Source of the DNA: Mesorhabditis belari
Taxonomy: Eukaryota > Nematoda > Chromadorea > Rhabditida > Rhabditidae
Length of the DNA: 64,000 nucleotides
Reading direction: 5' to 3'
NCBI GenBank assembly: GCA_958450365.1
Contig: CAUEEP010000937.1
Location: 1,054,501 to 1,118,500, forward strand
The translations under genes and the position numbers were made by a program. The notes under the pieces were generated by a model. That model was given only the letters and a program-made list of their open reading frames with translations, was not told the origin of the DNA and searched no databases. Shown here piece after piece: positions 55,701 through 64,000 of the stretch; positions within the stretch are counted from its first letter, which is position 1, and each line of letters begins with the position of its first letter.

Positions 55701-58700
55701 TCCTTCCTTCCTTTCTTCTTCCTCCCTTTCTTCCTTCGTCTTTCCTTGGTCCGTTTCTTCCTTCTTCTTTCCTTCGTCCTCCGCTTCTTCTTCCTTCCTT
55801 TCTTTCTTCATCCTTTCTTCTTTCTTCCATCTTTCTTTCTTCTTTCATTCTTCTTTCTTTCTTTCAATCCTTGATAAATAAAGATTAATTTCTTTGAGTA
55901 TTTAGGTGTCAAATTGTACCTTGTACTTGTACTACAGATGCTTTATAAGTTTTGAAACCGAAAATTATTCAAAAGCTTCTAGAGGTCGTTGCCTTGTCGT
56001 TCACCCAATCAACCCGCCACTTTATCTAACGCTAACCGAAATCATCCCAGCTCCGTGGACTGAAGAAAGTGCCGTTGAGAAAGCCGTGCAAATCATGAAG
56101 AATATTGGACAGGTTTTGCCAAATTTGAAAGCTATTAGGCTTAAAGCTTCTCTTTTCTTTCGGCTTTTCTTTTCTTTTCGTACTTTTGTTTAAAACGAAC
56201 AAATGCACCAATTGAACGATAGTTTGTTTCATTAGAAAGGTTCATTATTGCAAAACGCAAACGCTGCAAAACGGCAAACTGCAAAACGGCATTTCAAATG
56301 TCTTATTTTTGAATTTTTTTTGAAAGCCTGAAGTCAGTTAGTCATAAATGGGGCTCGATCATAAGATTTAGACACTTTGCCCTAAGAAAAGCTATCGAAT
56401 GAGACGGTTTAGACACTTTACTCTAAGGAAAGCTATCGAATGAGACGGTTTAGACACTTTGCTCTAAGGAAAGCTATCGAATGAAACGGTTTAGACACTT
56501 TGTTCTAAGAAAAGCTATCGAATGAGACGGTTTAGACACTTTACTCTAAGGAAATCGGTCTTGGTGTCAATAGATAAAAGATAGAGCACAAAACGTTCGG
56601 TATATAGGGAAATTTTCAGAGAAATTCATTCAGCCAATTTCTTCGTCGAGATTTTTGATAGAAAACCCACTTGTTTTCTCTTTTGAATTTGCTTGAAAGT
56701 GAGCCGAAATTGATTTAAAAAGATGAAATTGAACCAATAAAACAATTTTAGTATTAGACTTTAGTATTAGACTTTAGTATTAGATTTTAGTATTAGATTT
56801 TAGTATTAGACTTTAGTATTCGACTTTTTATTTAGCCTTTTTATTCTTATAACCATAGATTAATTGGTGAATTTGTTCTATTTTGTATTTCTTAACGAAA
56901 ACAAAACGAAAATGAACAAAAATCCTTTCTAGATTGCATAATAGCTTTCAAGTTTTCATAAAATATTAGGTTGATGCATAAGTCTTTTCGTTTTTTTCGT
57001 ACTTCTGTTAAAAAGTAACAAATTCACCAATTAATCTATAGTTTGCTCTATAAAAAAAGTGTTTTTTTGTTCAATTTGCATCTTTTTAAATCAATTTCGG
57101 TTCACTTTCAAGCAAATTCGAGAGTGAAAAACGCCTTTTTCGTAAAAATCTATAAAAAACTCTACGGAAAAATTGGCTGAATGAATTTCTCTGAAATTTT
57201 GGCGAAATATCAAACTTTTTTTTCTCTATCTTTTATCTATTGACACGAAGATAGGTTTTCTTTAGCTAAGGTGTCTAAACCGCATCATCGAGTTAGCCCT
57301 TTTTGACTACCCGACTTCATACTCTCAAGAAAATCCAGGCATAAAATATTTTTAAACCCGTTTTAATGTTATTTTGCAGAAAAATAATTGGTTTTTCTAA
57401 TGAAATCAATCGTAGTTTAATTGGTGCATTTGTTGGCTTGAAACGGCAGACGAAAAGGAACAAAAAGACTTATGCATCAACCTATTAATTATCGAAAAAC
57501 TTCTGACAGTATATTAGAATGAAAATCGTCAAAAATGACAGTGCAAAATGACAGCGGGATCAACTCATTCAAGAGCTTGTAAAATGAAGTGTAGATCTCG
57601 AATGAGGAAACTTTTAGCGTGGCCAAGATTGTGGGCCAAAATGTGGCCAAGATTGTGCGCCAAAATGTGGCCAAGATTAAGGGCTTTAAATTATATAACA
57701 CTTAACACATTAGCGTTGAACTTGGGAGCTAATCAACTGAAAAGAAAGCACCGTAAATACAGAAATACAGAAATACAGAAATACAGAAAATCCGTATTCT
57801 AGACTCCAGTCCGCTTGCATAAAGAGGTCCTGGGCTTTGCCGTTAATCGCCTTCAATATGCACTGTTAGCTGAATCATGGCGTCTTGTCAAAGACGGAGT
57901 TTTGGAGGCCGAAGATGTGGATTTGGTGAGAGAAAAGCGCTGAATTCAGTGCACCAGTGTGTTTACAGATTTTTTGAGCCCAAATTCTTGAGATTTCTGA
58001 GCAGACGTATAACTTTTTGCTGAAGAAGTGTAAACGCACCCTTTCTGGTGCACGATTTGAAAAGCTTATTCCAATTTGCAGGTGATGAGCGAGGGTTTGG
58101 GTCCTCGGTACGCTTTCCAGGGCCCGCTGCACACAATGCACCTCAATGCGCTCGGTTAGTGCATTTCTTGAGAAATCTTATTTGATAATATTGCTCTATT
58201 AAGCTGACTATCATTAGCTGACTATTATTAGATAATATTATCCAATTCACTGAATATCCATAGCTATTCAGGCATCGAGGATTACTGTACTCGATACGCG
58301 GCCGGTCTTCGCCGTGTGCTCGCCGATTTCGGTCCCAATCCGACATTTGAGGAGCCTGAAGTTATTGAAAAGGTTTGGTTTCAGTTTTAGAAAGTGGAGA
58401 AAATCTGGATCTAAATAGATCGAGTTAGATACAGAATTTGTTCCCAATCAAGGGGTTAAAGATTCTAAACCGAGATCTTGCAAGACTGGCTTTCAGGGTA
58501 TCATGCCAAGTTGTCCTACTCTTGCTGATGACCTGACTCTTCTTTTGAACAGCTCGGGGTTTAGGCTTAGGCTTAGGCTCAGGATTTAGGCTTAAGCTCA
58601 GGCTTAGGGTTAGGCTTGGCTTTTACTTAGGCTCAGGATTTTGGCTTAAGCTCAGGCTTTGGCTTAGGCTTTGGCTTAGGCTTTGGCTTAGGCTTTTGCG

Positions 58701-59287
58701 TAGGCTTTTGCTTAGGCTTTTGCGTAGGCTTTGGCTAGGCTTAGGCTCCGGCTTGGACTTAATGCGAAGGTTAGCGCCTGGCACCTAGGACAGAGTCTAT
58801 TTGGGCACACCGCCTCATTTCCAGATCTCGGCTGGCTTCTGGAGCTAAGGTGAAAGCTTAGGCTTGAGCTTAGTTCTTAGTCTGGTGCGTCTTATTGGCT
58901 GTGCAACCTTGGTCGTGCAACCTGGAAAATACCTTGGTCGATATAAATATTGCAAGCCGACTTCCTCCGGTCATGCCAGAGCAGAAAGGTTACTGCCCTT
59001 GCTGTTGAGGATTTGATCTAATCTTGAACAATAGCTCGAAACTTGGTGCAAGCCCTAGCTTAGTCTAGTATGTCTGATTGGTGGTGCGGATTTTGAAGCA
59101 AGCCAGCTGGTAGATATGGCAAGGGAAAAGCACCGAGTCAAGCTGGCTTTACATTTACAGGCAATAAATGAGTGACAGTGAATTGCAGATCTCTTCAAGT
59201 ATGCAGAAACGTGTCACTGATCACACGGCGGCACTCGACGAGCGAAAAGCGAATCTCGCTCGACTTGCCAAGCTAAAAAAGGAATAA
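52710..59287 (+). CDS. Lambda-crystallin / L-gulonate 3-dehydrogenase-like protein, complete, 9 exons
   Basis: Exons 52710-52747, 53704-53833, 54238-54342, 54447-54583, 55983-56112, 57803-57925, 58082-58154, 58272-58372, 59189-59287 (TAA) give 936 nt and 311 aa (human CRYL1 319). All junctions are GT-AG and in phase. The exon 1/2 junction rebuilds the Rossmann motif GCGLIG (residues 12-17), followed by FEINE, the acidic end of the NAD-binding strand. ASSTST lies near residues 119-124, HPINPP with the catalytic His at about 144, and [14 protein letters not shown] and [20 protein letters not shown] form the C-terminal helical domain. The family oxidises 3-hydroxy acids with NAD in the cytosol. 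L-gulonate as substrate is known in mammals and is only inferred here. An acceptor (ttgttttcag, 52690) just before the ATG suggests trans-splicing. AATAAA overlaps the stop. Confidence 0.96.
52783..53175 (+). repeat. 10-bp array with 90-bp higher-order unit (gtggacgtca)
   Basis: Ten-bp units gtggacgtca, gtgaacgtca, gtggacgtta and others. The distinctive unit gtggatgtca recurs at 52851, 52941, 53031 and 53121, exactly every 90 bases, so nine-unit blocks were duplicated. It is in intron 1 of the CRYL1-like gene. Confidence 0.95.
53440..53665. repeat. tRNA-like palindrome plus third tRNA-like copy
   Basis: A minus-strand copy (53500-53443) and a plus-strand copy (53505-53560) of CCGTGGCGCGGTCGGGAGCG, then TGTCTACGGCTCAAAAGGC and TGGGTTCGATC, face each other head to head with almost no spacer. 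A third half-palindromic copy follows (53590-53665). The heads match the SINE-like elements at 4560 and 13505. It is in intron 1 of the CRYL1-like gene. Confidence 0.75.
53875..54022 (+). repeat. Degenerate TTAGGC array (interstitial telomere-like)
   Basis: About 24 six-bp units in register, many exact TTAGGC, others TTGGGC, TCAGGC, TTTGGC or TTAGAC. TTAGGC is the nematode telomere repeat. It is in intron 2 of the CRYL1-like gene. Confidence 0.8.
54725..54805 (-). pseudogene. tRNA-like sequence (Ser-like D arm)
   Basis: The minus strand reads GTGACCGAGTGTTACAGCGT, then TTTCCAGATCGAGACCTCAC and AAGTTCGATTCGGG. A gccgctaggaggccgcaagc array follows in + coordinates (54820-54900). It is in intron 4 of the CRYL1-like gene. 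The cloverleaf is incomplete. Confidence 0.4.
54990..55420 (+). repeat. Two direct copies of the dispersed GAAATCAGCRTMAAATTCTG repeat
   Basis: Copies at about 54995-55075 and 55325-55410 share cttgacagattgtcatttagc/gcagattgtcatttagc, aaaatggaata, and gattcgaaatcagcatcaaa with ttctgcgtcaaatggta. The same motif lies in the arms of the palindrome at 51568-52193. Confidence 0.7.
55615..55865 (+). repeat. CTT/CCTT-rich tract
   Basis: A long polypyrimidine tract of ttcctt and cttctt units in intron 4 of the CRYL1-like gene. It is open in several frames on both strands, but no gene is present. Confidence 0.9.
56165..56960. mobile_element. Expanded inverted copy of a mariner-type MITE
   Basis: The end at 56170-56235 (cttttcgtacttttgtttaa, then caaatgcaccaattgaac) and the inner segments at 56560-56720 (ttggtgtcaatagataaaag and gagaaattcattcagccaat) are the reverse complement of parts of the copy at 56965-57486. 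It is enlarged by a ~45-bp array (aagctatcgaatgagacggt, 56370-56560) and a tagtattagacttt array (56745-56825). Confidence 0.65.
56965..57486. mobile_element. Mariner-type MITE (TTAGGTTGATGCATAAGT ends)
   Basis: TA-flanked ends TTAGGTTGATGCATAAGTCT and its complement (57467-57484). Subterminal sequence is also inverted (aacaaattcaccaattaat against taatt-ggtgcatttgttgg). About 520 bp, no ORF. It lies in intron 5 of the CRYL1-like gene. Confidence 0.88.
57945..58055. mobile_element. Short palindromic MITE (GTGCACCAG ends)
   Basis: GTGCACCAGTGTGTTTACA and the inverted tgtaaacgcaccctttctggtgcac are about 70 bases apart, within intron 6 of the CRYL1-like gene. Related ends occur at about 5807, 7280, 51475, 52590 and 63560-63660. 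Confidence 0.6.
58561..58757 (+). repeat. Second degenerate TTAGGC array
   Basis: TTAGGC units mixed with TTTGGC, TCAGGA, TTAAGC and TTTTGC, more decayed than the array at 53875, with the same strand orientation. It is in intron 8 of the CRYL1-like gene. Confidence 0.7.
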
Positions 59288-60928
59288 AGGAAGAATAAAG
59301 GAATAAAATCTATAAAAACATCTTCAAAATCACTAGGAAATCTGTGTTTTTCGATAAATCTTTTATATATTCAAAGTTCTTCAACAAATCTTTCATATAT
59401 TCAAAGTTCTTCAACAAATCTTTCATATATTCAAAGCTTTTCAACATTTTCGACCGTGTACTCAACTTTATTCATCTCATAGGGCAGTATTCAAACAAAA
59501 AAACAAAAAAAAAATTAAAATTCTACAATTTTTTGCAAATTCCTTATTTACAATTTTATAGAATTCTAAAAAAAATCCAAAATTTTAAAAGAAAAATTGA
59601 AATTTTTCAAAGCAAAATCTCAGTGGACAAGCTGGAATTGAATTGAATTTAAATTGAATTTAAATTGAATTTAAAAATGAAAAACTATATTTAAAATTGA
59701 AAGTAGTATCTCAAAAATTGAATCTAAAAACTGAAAGTCAAACGGGGAAAAAAGTGAAGTGGAAATGAAAGGAAATTTTCAAAAAAACTTGAAATTATCG
59801 TTTCTTTTTTTAAATTCGATACACGGGCAGTGCGGCGATCGGCTGCAGATCCTGGAAAGGAGAACAATCAGAAGAGTCTATTCGTTAAGATCCTGGAAAG
59901 GAGAACAATGAGAAGAGTCTATTCGTTAAGATCCTGGAAAGGCAACAATGAGAAGAGTCTATTCGTTAAGATCCTGCAAAGGAGAACAATGAAAAGAGCT
60001 ATTCGTTAAGATCCTGGAAAGGCAACAATGAAAAGAGTCTATTCGTTAAGATCCTGCAAAAGAGAACAATGAGAAGAGCTATTCGTTAAGAAATCTGTTC
60101 ATCAAAATCCATTTGACAGTAACCCTAACCAAGCCTGATCAGCAGGCTCACCATTTTTCCTAGTTTCTCAGGCTACAGGATCAAACCTGGCCACCAGGCA
60201 ATCACCAGCTACAGGAGGAATTGTCATCCCGTAGCTGGTGATTGCCTGGGCGCACTCTTTGTTAATGTAGTTGTCAAAGGCATACTTTAATTCCAAAGTA
60301 CCAAGTGTTAAATAGGGAATTGAAGCCCTGAATCTTGGCTACACTTCTCTACCGCGAAACTTTCAAATTGTAAAATTCGATTGAACTACAAAGCTCTAGC
60401 CGCCCTTCGGACCGCTCCCTTTTTTGACGGATTTCTTTAGCTCGATTTTCTTTAGCTCGAGTGTACAGTACTGAGCTTTTGATCTGGATGACCCTTGGGA
60501 CTAACGATATACAGTAACCACTGTACAGTATCCTAGTACAGTATCCTAGTACAGTACCCTAGTACATTGCCCTAGTACATTGCCCTAGTACTCTACCCTA
60601 GTACATAACTCTGATAGCACTGATATCCTGGATGACTCTAGGGAACCCTGACTACCTTAGAATCCTGGTTACTTTGGTAAACCTTGTAAGACATTGATTT
60701 CCTTTGAATGGCCACTACAATGGCCTTGATAAACCTGCAAGACACTAGAGTTTTGGAGACTTTGACTAGGGGAATTCTGCTAAACTCTAAAAGATTTCAA
60801 GTTCTACTTTTGTATCCATCCTCTCTACCTCTCTCTTCTTGCGATCATCTTCCATCTCGATCCCGGGTTCATTCACCGAATTGTCTCGTCGCTCGTAAAC
60901 CGGATCCTTAATCTCATTGTTGTTTGTA
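59288..60928. other. Convergent intergenic region with arrays
   Basis: It lies between the 3' ends of the CRYL1-like gene and the minus-strand gene. It holds a 27-bp array (caaatctttcatatattcaa, 59345-59450), a 40-bp array (gatcctggaaaggagaacaa, 59845-60095), an inverted pair ccaggcaatcaccagctaca/tagctggtgattgcctgg (60190-60250) and a cctagtacagta array (60525-60610). No gene was seen. Confidence 0.65.
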
Positions 60929-62751
60929 TCATCCCCAATCTCTAACCAAAGTTTTCAGCTCATTGTTGTGATTGCTGTGATGGAGATGATTGTGGTGATG
61001 GGGTTGTCCATTTGGCGGCAAACCAACGTTTCTATTCCGGCATCTAAATGGGAAAGGATGGCTTGATGAAACTTGTGCTTTGTTTTATAGCATTGTAATC
61101 TAGCATGTAATCTAGCATGTAATCTAGCACTTGAAACAAACTTTGCAGGCCTGCTCGGTGGTTGGATGGCAATCTCGGGTAATGGAGCTGATTGACGTGG
61201 TCGATGAACACATTGTCGCCTCTTTGGTTGTGGCTTCATCTCGACTTGTTCCACTCGGGGACGCACGACCTCTTTGTATTCCTAGAATATAAAAGATTTA
61301 GATAGTCATGAGTTTCAAGAATAGTCATGAGTTTCGAGTAGTTCAGGGATATTCTAATTGACTAGAGGAAGGCACGAACTGTGCCTAGTCCAGACAAAAG
61401 TCCTGGTGGGTTTTTGTCTAGACTAGTGCACCTAGAATTGGGTAAGAGGAAGCCGAATCTGAAACCAAAATCTGCTAAATGATTTTCCAAGTGATCTTCA
61501 ATCGAAAATCTAGTGAGCTTTATTGAGTCTAAGTCTAGTGAGTCCTGGTGGGAGCCAGGACTCGAGAGCCAAGCCAGAGCCAAGCCAGAGCCAAGCCAGA
61601 GCCAAGCCAGAGCCAAGCCAGAGCCAAGCCAGAGCCAAGCCAGAGCCAAGCCAGAGCCAAGCCAGAGCCAAGCCAGAGCCAAGCCAGAGCCAAGCCAGAG
61701 CCAAGCCAGAGCCAAGCCAGAGCCAAGCCAGAGCCAGAGCCAGAGCCAAGCCAAAGCCAGAGCCAGGCGGCACTTTTGTGAGCCAAGCTTGTCAAGCTTG
61801 CCAAACGAAGCCAAGCTAAAGCCAGGCAGTACTCTGGCTTCAAATCCTAGCCTTTGGAACAACCCCAACCAATTTCTACAACAAACCGGTGTTGGTGGCA
61901 TTTGGCAAGGCGCCGTGTTCAGCCATGGTTTCTCGGTGTTGCACCAGGGGATAACGACGGGTTGAGGTGGGAGATCCTTTCTTCGGCATTTTCGTGGGCT
62001 TCGATTCTCCTCGACTGCCTGGAAATCATAAGTTTGTGAAACAATTTATATTGACTAGGTAACTGTCAAGTGGCTGGCTGAATTCTGGGCCTTAAAACAT
62101 AGGCCTAGTACGATGTACTGATAGTACTGGCCTAGGTTTGAGAACCAGCCTATCTAGTGGGCAGCTTGCTAACTCTAACAGCTAACAGCTTGCTAACTCT
62201 AGTTACTAGCAGGCTGGATCAGGTAGTCTACTATCTACCGGTGTAAAATGAAATCTTTTAATTGATAATAAACCAAAAAGGAAAAGAATTAATAAACGTG
62301 GCAGCAAAGTAAAGTGAATGAATGAAATGATAGGGAAACGCAATCGAAAGGGAAACGGGTTGATATTCCCGTACCCGGATACTCTTCAGAGTGCATCGGG
62401 CGACTCTTCTGAGATTTGTACTCTTCTGAGTGCATCGGGCAGTAACGCAAATGAACTAGGCCCGAGCTAGGCCTAGCTAGGCCCGAGCCAGAGTTCTCTT
62501 CTCTGGTTAAGGAACGGACTCGCTGGAAACCATTTTGCATTTTGCATTTTGCAAAAATTGGATAGCAGCATTGGAATCAGCGTAAAATTCTATGGTATTT
62601 TGTATGGCTCATCTCATTTAGCATCTCATTTAGCATTATATCCTTCCCTCGTTAAATTTGACTATATTTTTGCTAGAAATTCTGGATTCTGTTAAACGAG
62701 CAGCTAAATTGAGAAACGAAGAGCTGGTTGTGAGCCAGCGAGCCAGCAATT

Positions 62752-62790
<39 letters not shown>

Positions 62791-63801
62791 TCGAAACCCA
62801 CCGTTTCTTTCCTTCCATTCGCACATTTCTTGCCTTTCCTGTAACCGTGATGAGTCTGCGCATCGGCGAATTGCGCATCGCCATATGGTCTTTGCGGATG
62901 TCGCTGTACATTGTTGTCCAATGGAAACGAGTGATCACGTGGCGGTTCGATCTGCAAATTCTTAAGTTATTTGCCGGGTAAAAACTGAGAAACTGATAAA
63001 CATGCAGAAAAATTGAAATCAGGCAAAAATCAAGGGAAAATCAAGGGAAAATCGAGTGTGACAAGTGCATACCGTAAATACTGTACGTAAATCTATTACT
63101 GTACGTAAATACTGTAATAGTACCTCAAGCCCCCTCGTACAGTCACGTAGTCGCAGTCATTTTTCATTTCATTTTCATTTTTCATTTTTTTCAAAGCGCC
63201 CATACTTTCAAAAAATGCGTCTTTGGTATCAAAAAATAGCTGAAATTCAGGGCTATTTTTTGATACCTAAGCGCGCATTGTAGCATAAACCAGTGTCGAG
63301 AAAAACTCGTTCAAAGCTAGACTACACAACACTCCGCGCCGTCATTATGGTGGTGGGGTACTATTACAGTATTTACGGTAGGTACTGTAAGTGACTACAC
63401 TATAGTACTCCAAAAGCATTTAGCCGACAAGACTAAATACTTTTGATTGGCCACTGTAGTAAGACAAGAGACGTACAGTACAATTTATAGTGCAGAGTTA
63501 TATTTATTTCAAAGTGAGAGCTACAGTTAACCCTTTTATATACTTTGTGCTCAAATTTATAAACGCATCCTTTCCAGCGCACGCAAATAGCTATTTTTCT
63601 CACGATTTCTAATCTTTATTACAAGAAAATGAAGAATCTAGTGCGCTAGAATTGATGTGTTTCCTTTTTGAGCTCAAAATACGACGAATCTCTATCGAAT
63701 GCTGCATTCCACAACAATACCAATAACGGCAACTCGATATCTGGCCGTGTCTCGTAATCGATGCCTTTAAATTCACCCGACTGATGCTCGCTTTTCGATT
63801 T
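60929..63801 (-). CDS. Unrecognised basic Pro/His-rich protein, 3' five exons
   Basis: Exons in transcript order: 63801-63721, 62951-62802, 62018-61887, 61281-61142, 61043-60929 (TGA). These are all GT-AG and in phase, 618 nt, at least 205 residues. The segments are GEFKGIDYETRPDIELPLL, DHSFPLDNNVQRHPQRPYGD, RSPRKCRRKDLPPQPVVIPW, VEQVEMKPQPKRRQCVHRPR and a His/Asn-rich end (GQPHHHNHLHHSNHNN) before LKTLVRDWG. It is rich in Lys/Arg, Pro and His with clusters of basic residues, so it looks disordered and possibly nuclear, but this is only inference. I do not recognise the family. Upstream exons lie to the right of the window. Phases are all 0 at the first three junctions, so a missed in-phase exon is possible. 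The intron at 61282-61886 holds an array. Confidence 0.65.
61563..61778 (+). repeat. 11-bp array (agccaagccag)
   Basis: About 18 copies of agccaagccag, nearly perfect, in an intron of the minus-strand gene. Long frames on both strands here are period artefacts. Confidence 0.95.
63217..63266. repeat. Hairpin with 16-bp stem
   Basis: ggtatcaaaaaatagct and its complement (agctattttttgatacc, one mismatch) are separated by about 14 bases. It is an isolated palindrome in non-coding sequence upstream in the last minus-strand gene. Confidence 0.7.
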
Positions 63802-64000
63802 CTTAAGTGAAAATCGAATGGAAAATCGGGTAAAAGCTTGCTTTCTAATTTACCGCAAATTATGGGCAACACTTGGCGAAAGTTGCTGCCAAACGCCCGA
63901 CTTATTACTAAAGTGCCGAGTGTTATCTAGAGAAATAAAGCCCTTCATCTTGGCATCATTTTTCTATAAAGAACGTTCCGATTCGGAATATACAACTCAT

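Noticed and set aside
55588..55881. Ser/Phe-rich and Lys/Glu-rich ORFs in the pyrimidine tract.
   Set aside because: Simple CTT/CCTT sequence open on both strands, lying in a CRYL1-like intron.
59161..59188. Alternative start of the last CRYL1-like exon after tttacag at 59160.
   Set aside because: Reading from there gives a stop after four codons. The acceptor ending at 59188 keeps frame and gives the expected ARLAKLKKE terminus.
61362..61965. Ala/Leu/Trp- and Lys/Pro-repeat proteins over 150 aa.
   Set aside because: Frames through the 11-bp agccaagccag array in an intron of the minus-strand gene.

Overview
This window is nuclear DNA from a nematode, most likely a rhabditid. The evidence is the best protein matches I can recall (C. 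elegans-like RPL-3, eEF2, F-box), introns that are often only 40-50 bp long with TTTCAG-type acceptors, acceptor-like sites just upstream of start codons that suggest spliced-leader trans-splicing, and arrays close to the nematode telomere repeat TTAGGC. Coding exons are short, so single long ORFs are misleading. I rebuilt genes by joining exons whose splice signals and codon phases agree. No alignment or search could be run, so family names come from recognition of motifs.

Layout. (1) 65-7577, plus strand: a nine-exon SGNH/GDSL-type hydrolase, 5' end off the window, with an F-box pseudogene in one intron. (2) 7645-9940: a decayed mariner element, a palindromic MITE that seems to have seeded a minisatellite, and a possible transposase exon. 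(3) 10727-19650, minus strand: an 18-exon RhoGAP of the ARHGAP6 type (599 codons). Nested in its 2.5 kb intron 5, on the opposite strand, is the complete ribosomal protein gene rpl-3 (six exons, 400 aa), whose introns 3 and 5 carry C/D-box snoRNAs. The first matches SNORD83, also hosted by RPL3 in mammals. (4) 20923-21386: a broken internal piece of eEF2, followed by about 0.9 kb of near-pure G that is probably an assembly artefact. (5) 23.4-29.5 kb: decayed Tc1-like copies and simple repeats. (6) 29901-36522, minus strand: an unrecognised, low-complexity, coiled-coil gene. (7) 37-52 kb: a transposon graveyard (mariner, Tc3-like, LINE, hAT, inverted mariner array) with large palindromes that carry tRNA-like sequences. 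(8) 52710-59287, plus strand: a complete nine-exon lambda-crystallin (CRYL1-type) dehydrogenase whose introns hold tRNA-like palindromes, TTAGGC-like arrays and MITEs. (9) 60929-63801, minus strand: the 3' part of an unrecognised basic, His/Pro-rich protein gene.

The genes look like unrelated housekeeping and signalling genes with no common pathway. The strongest common theme is structural. Short tandem duplications occur throughout, inside introns, inside transposons and even inside the eEF2 exon, and there is a family of fold-back elements with tRNA-like arms.
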